From G942493275 sp942493275 (lineage in GTDB: Bacteria; Actinomycetota; Coriobacteriia; Anaerosomatales; PHET01), in the NCBI GenBank assembly GCA_942493275.1, contig OW818687.1, forward strand, positions 1,860,001 through 1,924,000: 64,000 nucleotides of DNA, in the 5' to 3' direction. The stretch's first letter is position 1, and each line of letters opens with the position of its first letter. Positions 52,856 to 60,711 of the stretch are shown here, one piece after another. Below the pieces are notes generated by a model, which had not been told where the DNA came from, did no database searches, and was given only the letters and a program-made list of their open reading frames with translations. Both the position numbers and the translations under genes were made by a program.

Positions 52856-53704
52856 ATGGCACGCATCATCAGAATCGCCCTAGCCATCGCCCTGTGTGTA
52901 GGGGCGCTTTCGGTCACCGCGTGCGGCGCTGAGGCGCCCCGCGTGCGCAAACCCAAGATCGCTCCGCCCGCCATCAAGTCCGAGGGCATTCTCGTGGCGG
53001 GAGTCGACATGGAGACGCCGCCGTTTGCCGGCAAGGACGCCGACAAGCTCGCGGGCATCGACGTCGATGTCGCTGCCGCGCTCGCTGATTCCTTGGGCCT
53101 GACAGTGGAGTACGTCGACGTGAAGCCGAGCGAGGCTGCAACGGCGCTCGCGGAGGGCACCGTGGACGTAGTCTTCTCGATACCGTTCTCCAGCGCCGAT
53201 CTCGCGAAGATCTCGCCTGCGGGCACCTATCTCACCGATGGTCCGGCTCTGTTCATCGCGGTCGAAGGAACCGGTTCTGTCGAGCCGACTATGAGCCTCG
53301 ACGGGCCCATGCCGGAGAAGGTCGGCGTGCAGACGGAGTCGCAGGCGTTCTGGCTGCTGCGCTCCGAGTTCGGGGAGGAGATCTTGGAGCCCTACGACCA
53401 GCTGAGGGACGCTATCGACGCCGTTGCCGAGGGCAAGGTTCCAGCGGTCGCAGGTGACGCCCTCGTCGGCGCCTACATCGCGAGGGACTACCCCGGAGTG
53501 GTCTACGCCGGCCAGCTCGGTCCCGCCGAGCCGCTGGCTGTAGCGGTCGCTCCCGAGAACGTCGCGCTCTCCGACGCGGTGCGCGAGTCACTCGACTCGA
53601 TGGTCGCGGGCGGCGTCATCGACGCAATCCGGCGCAAGTGGGTCGGGGACTTCCCAATGCTCGACGTTCCGGAGTCAGACGAAGAGACGGCAGCGGCCGA
53701 GTAG
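52856..53704 (+). CDS. Amino-acid ABC transporter substrate-binding lipoprotein
   Basis: A 282-residue solute-binding protein of family 3 (SBP_bac_3). The N-terminal signal has the lipobox LSVTAC, so the mature protein is anchored by a lipid on the cysteine. The ligand domain has VAGVDMETPPFAGKD, LAGIDVDVAAALADSLGLTV, and DVVFSIPFSSADLAKIS. The start ATG at 52856 is set by the signal peptide and GGGAGGA; a longer frame from 52757 lies in the leader. It is more diverged than the protein at 53924 and has no permease of its own nearby, so it may share the one at 54866. Confidence 0.88.
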   Translation: MARIIRIALAIALCVGALSVTACGAEAPRVRKPKIAPPAIKSEGILVAGVDMETPPFAGKDADKLAGIDVDVAAALADSLGLTVEYVDVKPSEAATALAEGTVDVVFSIPFSSADLAKISPAGTYLTDGPALFIAVEGTGSVEPTMSLDGPMPEKVGVQTESQAFWLLRSEFGEEILEPYDQLRDAIDAVAEGKVPAVAGDALVGAYIARDYPGVVYAGQLGPAEPLAVAVAPENVALSDAVRESLDSMVAGGVIDAIRRKWVGDFPMLDVPESDEETAAAE

Positions 53705-53733
53705 CTCGGTTCACCGCGACTCGCACTCCCAAC

Positions 53734-53785
53734 TGTATGCACCGGCGCCCGCGATTCGCATGAATCACGGGCGCTATTGCATACA
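53734..53785 (+). other. Long imperfect hairpin between the two lipoprotein genes
   Basis: TGTATGCA pairs with TGCATACA, then GCGCCCG with CGGGCGC (one more mismatch) and GATTC with GAATC, closing on the loop GCAT. It has no T tract, so it may be a weak terminator or a regulatory inverted repeat. The outer arms share TGTATGCA with the ArgR-like box downstream. Confidence 0.5.
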
Positions 53786-53837
53786 AGTGGTCACGCTCTG
53801 TATACGCCGCGGAATCCTTCCTGAGTTGCACTTTCGG

Positions 53838-53851
53838 TGTATGATTATGCA
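53838..53851 (+). promoter_or_regulatory. ArgR-like box ahead of the second lipoprotein gene
   Basis: TGTATGATTATGCA keeps the T-G-x-A-T-x-A-T-T-A-T-x-C-A pattern of arginine-repressor boxes and is self-complementary at 10 of 14 positions. It lies about 75 bases before ATG at 53924 and overlaps a candidate -10 (TATGAT at 53840-53845). Half-sites recur in the hairpin at 53734. The assignment to ArgR is from memory of consensus sequences. Confidence 0.35.
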
Positions 53852-53923
53852 TCGTGTTAGGTATGTGACGGGCCGCATCCGACCGGAAGGTTGTTGCGGC
53901 GCAACATTGTTAAGGAGGGGACG

Positions 53924-54766
53924 ATGCTGAAGGCTCGCAAGCTTATTTCTCTGCTGCTCGCACTCGCGCTCGTGTTCGCCATGGGTGCGCTCGCGGGTTG
54001 CGGTGGCGCCGAGGAGCCCGCTGAGGAGCCGGCTGCCGAGGAGCCGGCTGCCGCCGAGTTCACCACGATCACCGAGGGCAAGATCATTGTCGGTTCCGAT
54101 ACGGCCTATCCGCCGTTCGAGAACGTCGTCAACGGTGTGACCGAGGGCTTCGACGTCGACATGGTTACGGCCATCGGCGAGAAGCTCGGCTACGAGGTCG
54201 AGTTCAAGACCTACAAGTTCGACGCGCTCATCGCCGGCATGCAGGCCGGTACCGAGTTCGACATGATCGCCTCGGCGATGACGATCACGGACGAGCGTAA
54301 GGAAGCCATCGACTTCTCCGATCCTTACATCAACTCGAACCAGTCGCTGGCCGTTGCCGCCGACTCCGCGATCGCCACGGTCGACGACCTCAAGTCGGGC
54401 GACAAGGTCGGCGTGCAGTCGGGTACCACCGGTGAGAAGTGGGCCCAGGACAACCTGGCTCCCAAGGGCGTCGTCGTGACCCCGTACGATGACATCCTCA
54501 CCGCTTTCAACGCTCTTTCGTCGGGCGACATCGTGGGCGTCATCAACGACGCGCCGATCTCGCAGGATGTCGTCAAGGACCCGGCCCGTAAGGCCAAGGT
54601 CGTTTCCGAGATCCCGACCGGCGAGCAGTACGGCTTCGCGTTCAACAAGGACAACGCCGCGCTTCGCGACGCTGTCAACGGCGCTCTGGCCGAGCTCAAG
54701 GCCGACGGCACCTACGTCGAGATCTACACCAAGTGGTTCGGCGCTGAGCCGCTGTCCATTCCCTAA
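53924..54766 (+). CDS. Polar amino acid ABC transporter substrate-binding lipoprotein
   Basis: A 280-residue family 3 solute-binding protein. The signal ends in the lipobox LAGC, followed by an acidic Ala/Glu/Pro linker with repeated EEPA units. The ligand-binding core has IIVGSDTAYPPFENVVNGVT, EGFDVDMVTAIGEKLGYEVE, and FDMIASAMTITDERKEAIDF, with the conserved aromatic and Arg/Asp positions for binding the amino-acid backbone. ATG at 53924 has AAGGAGGGG upstream. A terminator after it separates it from the permease and ATPase genes, the usual way to make more binding protein than transporter. Substrate is probably arginine, lysine, histidine or glutamine. Confidence 0.92.
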   Translation: MLKARKLISLLLALALVFAMGALAGCGGAEEPAEEPAAEEPAAAEFTTITEGKIIVGSDTAYPPFENVVNGVTEGFDVDMVTAIGEKLGYEVEFKTYKFDALIAGMQAGTEFDMIASAMTITDERKEAIDFSDPYINSNQSLAVAADSAIATVDDLKSGDKVGVQSGTTGEKWAQDNLAPKGVVVTPYDDILTAFNALSSGDIVGVINDAPISQDVVKDPARKAKVVSEIPTGEQYGFAFNKDNAALRDAVNGALAELKADGTYVEIYTKWFGAEPLSIP

Positions 54767-54796
54767 GGGGTAAGGACGCTCCTGTTTTGCTAGAGT

Positions 54797-54830
54797 GAGG
54801 CCGGCGACTACGGTCGCCGGCCTCTTCTTC
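54797..54830 (+). terminator. Intra-operon terminator after the binding-protein gene
   Basis: A perfect 12-bp stem (54797-54808 with 54813-54824), loop TACG, then TTCTTC. It lies between the binding-protein gene and the permease gene and probably allows partial read-through. Confidence 0.8.
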
Positions 54831-54865
54831 GCCCAGAATGGTCGTCATTGCGAGGGGTACACGGC

Positions 54866-55744
54866 GTGGACGCTCTCATCGACTCTTTCCAGACAATCAA
54901 GGAACTCTTCTTCAACGCTGAGAAGATGGCCGATGCGTTTCCGGTGATTCTCGCGGCCTTCCCGGTCTCGGTCTTCATCGGGGTCGGCGCGTTCTTCCTT
55001 GCCATTCCCGGCGGCCTGTTGCTCGCGTTCATGAAGATGGCGAAGTCCCGGCTGGTTCGATGGCCGGCGACCTTCTACGTCGACGTCGTTCGCGGAACTC
55101 CGCTCTTCCTGCAGATTCTCATCGTCTACTTTGGCCTGACACTACTGCCGTTCTACCAGACGCTGATCAAAGAAGTGCCGTGGGTGAAGGAGCCGTTCCT
55201 GTTCGGGATCGACTTCACCGTGTACATGCGCGCGTTCTTCGTGCTTTCGTTCAACTCGGCGGCCTACATGGCCGAGATCTTCCGCGCCGGTATCCAGTCG
55301 ATCCCGAAGGGGCAGATGGAAGCTGCGCGTTCGCTGGGCATGTCGACGCCGGCGGCGATGGCGTACGTCATCATCCCTCAGACGGTGCGGCGCATCCTGC
55401 CGACGCTCATGTCGGAGTTCATTCTGCTGTTCAAGGACACGGCGCTCCTGGCCGCGGTCGGCGTCGCCGAGATGACGCTTCGCTCGCGCGAGTTCGTTGC
55501 CAGTACGTTCAACCAGTCGGCATACATGGTCGCCGCCGGCTTCTACCTCCTGTTGACTATCCCGCTCGGCCGTTTGGTCGGGCGTCTCGAAGACAAGCTC
55601 GCAGAGTCTGAGGGTGGGGGCGGCGGCAAGCGTCCGCCCACGATCGACGCCACGGCGATCGACTCCGAGCACGTGATCGCGCACAGCGAGTCGATCCTTC
55701 ACACCGCGTCGCGACCGAACCCGCATACGGGAGGCCACCGATGA
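54866..55744 (+). CDS. Polar amino acid ABC transporter permease
   Basis: A 292-residue His/Glu/Gln/Arg/opine-type permease with about five membrane helices. Family motifs are VDVVRGTPLFLQILIVYFGL at the first conserved block and the EAA loop GQMEAARSLGMSTPAAMAYV with IIPQTVRRILP, which contacts the ATPase. The C-terminal tail of about 45 residues is polar and Gly-rich, longer than usual. The GTG start at 54866 has GAGGGG 8 bases upstream; TTG at 54848 would add six residues. Its stop overlaps the ATPase start (ATGA). Confidence 0.93.
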   Translation: MDALIDSFQTIKELFFNAEKMADAFPVILAAFPVSVFIGVGAFFLAIPGGLLLAFMKMAKSRLVRWPATFYVDVVRGTPLFLQILIVYFGLTLLPFYQTLIKEVPWVKEPFLFGIDFTVYMRAFFVLSFNSAAYMAEIFRAGIQSIPKGQMEAARSLGMSTPAAMAYVIIPQTVRRILPTLMSEFILLFKDTALLAAVGVAEMTLRSREFVASTFNQSAYMVAAGFYLLLTIPLGRLVGRLEDKLAESEGGGGGKRPPTIDATAIDSEHVIAHSESILHTASRPNPHTGGHR

Positions 55745-56481
55745 GCAGCGTTCAGCCCATCGTCCGGATCAAGGGCCTCATGAAGGCCTTCGGTGAGCTC
55801 GAAGTCCTCAAAGGCGTCGATCTCGAAGTCAACAAGGGCGAGGTTGTTGTCATCCTCGGTCCCTCGGGTTCGGGCAAGTCGACACTGCTGCGCTGTGTCA
55901 ACCGCCTCGAGGACTCAACCGGCGGGGAGATCTGGTTCGAGGACACGGAAGTCACGTCGAAGAAGACCGACATCAACAAGGTGCGAGAGCGCATCGGTAT
56001 GGTCTTCCAGTCCTTCAACCTGTTCCCGCACCTCACCGCCAAGGGCAACGTCATGCTCGCGCAGCGCAAGGTCCTCAAGCGCAACAAGGCCGAGGCCGAG
56101 AAGATCGCGGCCGAGCAGCTCGAGCGAGTGGGCCTCTCGGACAAGATCGACTACTTCCCGGCACAGCTGTCCGGCGGGCAGCAGCAGCGCGTCGCCATCG
56201 CTCGCGCGCTTGCGATGAACCCGCACGTGATGCTCTTCGACGAGGCTACCTCGGCTCTTGACCCGGAGCTGGTGCGCGGAGTGCTCGACGTCATGAAGTC
56301 GCTGGCCAAGGCCGGTATGACGATGATGGTCGTGACGCACGAGATGGGTTTCGCTCGCGACGTCGCGGACAGAGTGGTGTTCATGGACGATGGCGTCATT
56401 GTGGAGCAGGGGACCCCGCAAGAGGTCTTCGACAATCCCCAGAATGAGCGCACGAAGGATTTCCTGGGCCACATCTCCTGA
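55741..56481 (+). CDS. Polar amino acid ABC transporter ATP-binding protein
   Basis: A 246-residue ABC ATPase of the GlnQ/HisP type. Visible are Walker A GPSGSGKST, the Q-loop in GMVFQSFNLFPHLTA, the signature LSGGQQQRVAIARAL, Walker B VMLFDEATSALDPE and the switch histidine in VVTHEMGFARDVADRV. It powers uptake through the permease directly upstream, to which it is translationally coupled. Confidence 0.96.
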   Translation: MSSVQPIVRIKGLMKAFGELEVLKGVDLEVNKGEVVVILGPSGSGKSTLLRCVNRLEDSTGGEIWFEDTEVTSKKTDINKVRERIGMVFQSFNLFPHLTAKGNVMLAQRKVLKRNKAEAEKIAAEQLERVGLSDKIDYFPAQLSGGQQQRVAIARALAMNPHVMLFDEATSALDPELVRGVLDVMKSLAKAGMTMMVVTHEMGFARDVADRVVFMDDGVIVEQGTPQEVFDNPQNERTKDFLGHIS

Positions 56482-56613
56482 TCGCGCGCCGCTCTCATTC
56501 GAGCTCATCCGGGTTGTGCGGTAATCTCCGCATTCTGCGTCCGAGTGGGCGACCCGCGCGCGCGGTCTAAGGGTATCTTCTAGGTACGGAACATTCTCAA
56601 AGGAGGCTCCGCG

Positions 56614-57174
56614 ATGCAAATCAGGGTCACTGGACGTCACATGGACGTCACCGATGCGATCCGCGTGTACGCCGAGGAGAAGATCTCCAAGGCCAGCAAG
56701 ATTCACGACCGCGATGAGATGCAAGTCGAGGTCACACTGCACGTAGAGAAGAACCCCGCAGTCAAGAACAAGGACGTCGCCGAGGTAACGGCGCGCATGA
56801 AGGGCATCGTCGTCCGCGCCGAGGAGTCGGCACCGGACATGTACGCGGCCATCGATCTGGTTTCCGAGAAGCTCGAGCGCCAGATGCGCAAGTTCAAGGC
56901 GAAGCTGCTCGACCGCCGCAGCGGCAAGGTGGTCGTGAAGACCGCGCCCGGCGACCAGGAGCTGGCGGTCGTGCTCCCCGAGGACGAGATGTCGGGCTCG
57001 ATCGTGAGGACCAAGACGGTCGAGACCAAGCCGATGACCGAGGACGAGGCGATTCTCCAGATGGAGTTGCTCGGCCACGATTTCTTCGTGTTCCGGCACG
57101 CCGAGACCGCCGACATCAATGTGCTGTACAGGCGCAACGACGGCGACCTGGGGCTCATCCAGCCGGAGGGATAG
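56614..57174 (+). CDS. hpf: Ribosome hibernation promoting factor, long form
   Basis: Binds the 30S decoding region and, in the long form, drives 100S ribosome dimers in stationary phase. The 186-residue protein starts MQIRVTGRHMDVTDAIRVYA (N-terminal YfiA/HPF domain) and ends with the dimerisation domain: IVRTKTVETKPMTEDEAILQ, MELLGHDFFVFRHAETADIN, VLYRRNDGDLGLIQP. Length is typical for long HPF of Gram-positive bacteria. ATG at 56614 has AAAGGAGG. A possible -10 (TATCTT) lies at 56574, and a strong hairpin follows the gene. Confidence 0.95.
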   Translation: MQIRVTGRHMDVTDAIRVYAEEKISKASKIHDRDEMQVEVTLHVEKNPAVKNKDVAEVTARMKGIVVRAEESAPDMYAAIDLVSEKLERQMRKFKAKLLDRRSGKVVVKTAPGDQELAVVLPEDEMSGSIVRTKTVETKPMTEDEAILQMELLGHDFFVFRHAETADINVLYRRNDGDLGLIQPEG

Positions 57175-57196
57175 GCGCTAGTGAGTTCGGGATTCG

Positions 57197-57226
57197 AGCG
57201 GGGGTACCCATTGGGTGCCCCCGCTT
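57197..57226 (+). terminator. Terminator-like hairpin after hpf
   Basis: A 13-bp stem (57197-57209 with 57213-57225, one G-T pair) and the loop ATT. The following bases (TCGCG) are not T-rich, so termination may be inefficient or factor-assisted. Confidence 0.6.
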
Positions 57227-57254
57227 CGCGTATCCATGGCACGGCGTGACGCGG

Positions 57255-57284
57255 TTGACATGTGACCTGTATCACAACTATGGT
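57255..57284 (+). promoter_or_regulatory. Sigma-70-type promoter with CRP-like operator in the spacer
   Basis: TTGACA at 57255-57260 and TATGGT at 57279-57284 with an 18-base spacer. The spacer contains TGTGA-CCTGTA-TCACA at 57261-57276, an exact match to the CRP/GlxR consensus TGTGA-N6-TCACA. A regulator bound there would block RNA polymerase, so repression is predicted. The promoter serves the gene at 57368, with a leader of about 75 bases. Confidence 0.7.
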
Positions 57285-57367
57285 TCGTGTAAGTCCTTTC
57301 AGGCGAGGGCCCGTTCGTCGCACCAGTCGCAGCTTAGTCGCAGAAGCATTTGCATCAGGGGGCACCA

Positions 57368-58036
57368 ATGGAACAGGACGTTACTCGTGTCCGCGTCGAG
57401 GACATCGAGGCCACGTTGGGCGAGGTCGGGGAGATCAAAGCCGCCCGAGTCGTGGTCGACGCCGATGAGCGAATCCAAGAGATTCACGTTCTTGCGCTGC
57501 CCACCAAGCCGCCGAAGCAGTTAGTTCGCGACATCGAGTCCGCTTTGATGGCGCGCTTCGGAATCCCGATCGATCACCGCAAGATATCCATTGCCCAGCT
57601 CGGCCGTGACGTCGACGAGATTGCTGTCTCGGCGACCGCAACGCCCGTGGTGCGCCCCCGAATCGTCGCGATCAACGCATCTGTGTCTGGAGTGCAAGCG
57701 GCAGCGTCAGTGACGCTCGAGATCGGGGGTTCTGAGTACATCGGCACGGCATCCGGTCCGGCCAGTCAGTCAGGGCGCTCTCGGCAGGTCGCGCTTGCGA
57801 CCCTTGATGCGGCCGCGCAGTACCTGGGTGGTGCGGAGACCTTCGCGCTCGAAGATGTGACGATCGCTCAGCTCGGCCGAGAGCGTGTGGCCGTGTCGTG
57901 CGTGACGCTCGTCTCGGCGTTTGGGGAGCAGGCGTTTACCGGCTCCGCACTCGTCAGGCAGACCGAAAACGACTCCATCGTGAGGGCGACCCTCGACGCG
58001 ATCAACCGTCGAATCGGCCTCCTGAAAACAGAATAG
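57368..58036 (+). CDS. Conserved protein of unknown function, C-terminal half LeuA-dimer-like
   Basis: A 222-residue cytoplasmic protein that I cannot name. Residues 1-85 (TRVRVEDIEATLGEVGEIKA, LVRDIESALMARFGIPIDHR) look like a small alpha/beta domain. Residues 100-220 have SVTLEIGGSEYIGTASGP, a helix, LEDVTIAQLGRERVAVSCVT and RATLDAINRRIGLL. This order resembles the regulatory dimer domain of 2-isopropylmalate synthase, which ends in a similar ALNR helix; this is inference from pattern only. ATG at 57368 follows AGGGGGC. Its promoter carries a CRP-type site, so expression may follow carbon status. Confidence 0.72.
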   Translation: MEQDVTRVRVEDIEATLGEVGEIKAARVVVDADERIQEIHVLALPTKPPKQLVRDIESALMARFGIPIDHRKISIAQLGRDVDEIAVSATATPVVRPRIVAINASVSGVQAAASVTLEIGGSEYIGTASGPASQSGRSRQVALATLDAAAQYLGGAETFALEDVTIAQLGRERVAVSCVTLVSAFGEQAFTGSALVRQTENDSIVRATLDAINRRIGLLKTE

Positions 58037-58136
58037 ATCCATCATGGTTTGGACCGGCGCCGTGTACAGCAGGGCGAACACTGTCAGCCATTCAATGAGC
58101 GGAGCGGACAGCGTTCTTCCATCACGAGCGGGATGG

Positions 58137-58173
58137 GAGGAGACCACATCACTTGTGATAAGGGGGTCTTCTC
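58137..58173 (+). promoter_or_regulatory. Hairpin covering the ribosome binding site of the 25-codon gene
   Basis: GAGGAGACC (58137-58145) can pair with GGTCTTCTC (58165-58173), with an inner ATCAC/GTGAT repeat in the loop. The 3' arm includes part of the AAGGGGG ribosome binding site and abuts the ATG at 58174, so the fold could limit translation. The remaining bases 58037-58136 show nothing else clear. Confidence 0.5.
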
Positions 58174-58251
58174 ATGAAGCGAATCATTCTGCTTGTTGGT
58201 TCACTGTCGGCGCTTATTCTGTCCGGCGGCGCGTTTCTGCAGGTCCGCTAG
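58174..58251 (+). CDS. 25-residue hydrophobic peptide
   Basis: A short frame with a good ribosome binding site (AAGGGGG, 8 bases before ATG). It encodes a basic start MKR, then a hydrophobic helix IILLVGSLSALILSGGAFL, and ends QVR before TAG. It looks like a single membrane helix or a signal-peptide-like leader. It lies 46 bases before the membrane HD-GYP gene and may be a small partner, a signalling peptide or a leader that couples translation. Support is the ribosome binding site, amino-acid composition and position; no homologue is known to me. Confidence 0.5.
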   Translation: MKRIILLVGSLSALILSGGAFLQVR

Positions 58252-58297
58252 ACGCACGTGCGTCGGTCCCTGCCAATCGAAGGGGCGAGGAGGCGGC

Positions 58298-59638
58298 ATG
58301 AGTGAAGAAGTCGTTCCTCGCCCCTTTCGGTTGATGGCGCTCGTCCTGATTGCGACTGTCGTAGGAATGGCCTACTCCACCTCCGGCAGGATGGGTATCG
58401 GCGAACTCGGCCTGCTTCTGTTTATCGCTGCGCTGGCCTGGCTGTCGGAGAACTTCGCGCCAGTGCTCGGCGGTTACAGTGCATCCCTTGCTCTGCCGCT
58501 TACAATGGCGGCTTTGCTGCTGTATGGGCCGCTTGGAGCGGCCCTTGTTGCGGCTGTGTCGGCCCTGAAGACGGAGGCCGTTCGCCATTCCAGGGCATTC
58601 TGGACGAGCTGCTACAACCTAGGGCAGTTGGTGCTCGCCGCTTTGGTTTCTGGCTGGCTCTACAGCGTGCTGGGAGGACGCTTCTTGTCCGCGGGAGGAA
58701 TGGGCGCTGTCCCTCTCGGCGGCCATGACTTCCCTAGGGTGCTTCTGCCGCTGATGGTCGCGGCTGTCGCTTGTGCCGGTCTGAATGTCGTCATGACCGC
58801 GCTAGGCGTGAGCGTGCTCAATTCGGCGGCCTTTGTCGACGTTATTCGATCCGCGAGCACGTACCTGCCCTCACTGCTCGCCCTGGCCGCTGTGGGTTAC
58901 CTCGTGGCGCAAGTGATGGCAATCGAGGCATTGGGACTCGTACTCTTCGTCTTCCCCCTATTCGTCGCCGGTCAGCTTTACCAGAGATTCGTTGCACTAC
59001 GGGACGCCTACACCAATACCATTCGCACCTTTGTGCATGCGCTTGAGGCGAAGGATGGCTACACGTCGGGTCACTCCGAGAGGGTGTCACGTTACGCCGT
59101 GATGATTGCCCGTTCGCGAGAGATGGATGCGAAGACAATCGAGCTGGTTGAGCATGCGGCCCTGCTGCATGACCTTGGCAAACTCGGCCTGCCGATCAGC
59201 GTACTCGTGAAGCAGGGGACGCTGACTTCGGAAGAGTGGGCCCTGGTCCGGGAGCATCCAGTGAATGGCGCACGAATGGTTGGCCGTATTCCGCCGTTGG
59301 CGGGTTTGGCGGAGGCGGTCGCACAGCACCATGAGAGGCTCGACGGCACAGGTTATCCATCTGGGCTTCGGGGTGACACAATCAACGTCGTTGCACGCAT
59401 ACTTGCGGTCGCCGATGCTTACGACGCGATGACTTCGTCTCGACCCTATCGAAGTGCGTTGACTCCGAGCGAGGCTCGCGAGGAATTGCGGAAGTGCTCG
59501 CTCACCCAGTTCGACAGCACGATCGTCGGGAGTCTGGAACAGGCGCTCTTCGAGGACGATCTCTCGATGTCGTTGGAGCTGAGCGCGTCCAAGTCAGTCG
59601 CGCGCTCGGGATCGACAGCAGAGGCGGGCGGCCAATGA
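58298..59638 (+). CDS. Membrane HD-GYP domain protein, probable cyclic-di-nucleotide phosphodiesterase
   Basis: A 446-residue protein. Residues 1-240 hold about seven membrane helices, a sensor-like region resembling MASE domains. Residues 250-420 are an HD-GYP domain with KDGYTSGHSERVSRYAVMIA, the metal-binding HD in AALLHDLGKLGLP, EEWALVREHPVNGARMV, the GYP loop HHERLDGTGYPSGLRGD, and ARILAVADAYDAMTSSRPYR. All expected metal ligands appear present, so it should hydrolyse c-di-GMP or a related dinucleotide. ATG at 58298 has GAGGAGG. Its stop overlaps the next gene (ATGA). Confidence 0.92.
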   Translation: MSEEVVPRPFRLMALVLIATVVGMAYSTSGRMGIGELGLLLFIAALAWLSENFAPVLGGYSASLALPLTMAALLLYGPLGAALVAAVSALKTEAVRHSRAFWTSCYNLGQLVLAALVSGWLYSVLGGRFLSAGGMGAVPLGGHDFPRVLLPLMVAAVACAGLNVVMTALGVSVLNSAAFVDVIRSASTYLPSLLALAAVGYLVAQVMAIEALGLVLFVFPLFVAGQLYQRFVALRDAYTNTIRTFVHALEAKDGYTSGHSERVSRYAVMIARSREMDAKTIELVEHAALLHDLGKLGLPISVLVKQGTLTSEEWALVREHPVNGARMVGRIPPLAGLAEAVAQHHERLDGTGYPSGLRGDTINVVARILAVADAYDAMTSSRPYRSALTPSEAREELRKCSLTQFDSTIVGSLEQALFEDDLSMSLELSASKSVARSGSTAEAGGQ

Positions 59639-60711
59639 CAGCCGGGCTCATAGCGGCAGCAGCCTGCATTCTGGTACTCGACGTAACCGACTTGCGTCGC
59701 TCAAGTGTGACCATTGTGTCCGCCGGTGGTGCAATGGTGGCCGTATGCATAGTGGTACACGGCCCTCTCGCAGCGCTACTGGTGGGCCTTCTTTCCTTGG
59801 CGACAATATGGGCCCTGGCTTCGCGTCAAGTTCGCCCCCCAGATGTCGCACTGGCGCTTCTCGTTCGCGGCTGTGCTGTCGCCGCAGGTGCGACAGCAAT
59901 GCGACTCGCCGACATGGCTGCAGGCTCCGGCCCCTTCATCGTTGCCCTCACCGTACCTGCGACTTATCTCCTGGTTGAGCAAGGGATGCTGAAGCTGCAC
60001 GGCCGTGAGGGGGTGTTTCGACGACGAATTCCTGCCCTCTTTGATCCACCCGAGCCAGCGGAGGTTTCAGTGCTGTTGGCGCAGTCCTCTGCGGCGGCAC
60101 TTGCACTGATCACCTATGACGTGATGGACGCGTGGGCCTTGCTTCCGGTTCTGGCGCTACTGATCCTAATCGGGCAGTCAAACGGCAAACTCGGGGAGGT
60201 GCGAGAGGCATACTCGTCGACTGTGGCCGTCTTGGTCGAAGCGGCCGAATCTCAGACTCCGCGGTTGGTGGGTCACGGGGGGAGAGTCGCAGAAATTGCA
60301 GGACGGGTGGGTTATGCCTGCGGGATGTCACGCGGACAAGTCGAGCGCGTCGAACTCGCCGGCATGCTTCATGACATTGGGTGCATAGGCCTGTCTGAGC
60401 AGCCCGAATCCCTAGACGATGCCACGGGGTCGTCTGCTCGCATAGTCGAAGACATAGGCTACCTTGAGGCTGTTCTGCCGATCCTTGAAGTCATCGACGG
60501 CCTTGATGGGGCGCATGCCACCGATGATGTGGTCCTTGCAGCATATGTTGTGTCACTGGCCTCGGACATCGACGAGATGGCGTCCCCCGGAGGGGACGTG
60601 CTGATACACAGTCGCGCCGCGTCAGTCGGTTCGCTCGTGCCGTCTCGCGACAAGGCACGAGTGGCAGGGGCCGCGATTGCCCTCGGCTACGCCGTTCCGG
60701 CGATCGCGTGA
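59635..60711 (+). CDS. Membrane protein with degenerate HD domain
   Basis: A 358-residue protein with the same layout as its upstream neighbour: about six membrane helices in the first 200 residues, then an HD-like domain. The domain keeps LVGHGGRVAEIAGRVGYACG and AGMLHDIGCIGL, but the HH and GYP part is missing: where HHE-DGTGYP should be there is only VIDGLDGAHATDDVVLAAYV. It is therefore probably a catalytically dead paralogue with a binding or regulatory role. Coupled to the genes on both sides by stop-start overlaps. It looks like a diverged duplicate of the HD-GYP gene. Confidence 0.82.
   Translation: MTAGLIAAAACILVLDVTDLRRSSVTIVSAGGAMVAVCIVVHGPLAALLVGLLSLATIWALASRQVRPPDVALALLVRGCAVAAGATAMRLADMAAGSGPFIVALTVPATYLLVEQGMLKLHGREGVFRRRIPALFDPPEPAEVSVLLAQSSAAALALITYDVMDAWALLPVLALLILIGQSNGKLGEVREAYSSTVAVLVEAAESQTPRLVGHGGRVAEIAGRVGYACGMSRGQVERVELAGMLHDIGCIGLSEQPESLDDATGSSARIVEDIGYLEAVLPILEVIDGLDGAHATDDVVLAAYVVSLASDIDEMASPGGDVLIHSRAASVGSLVPSRDKARVAGAAIALGYAVPAIA

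Noticed and set aside
53734..53785. Strong rho-independent terminator
   Set aside because: The stem has internal mismatches and no T tract follows, so it was listed as a hairpin of unknown role instead.
58044..58301. 85-codon plus-strand frame overlapping the small peptide and its leader
   Set aside because: No ribosome binding site, mixed composition, and it runs through the 25-codon frame that has a good ribosome binding site.
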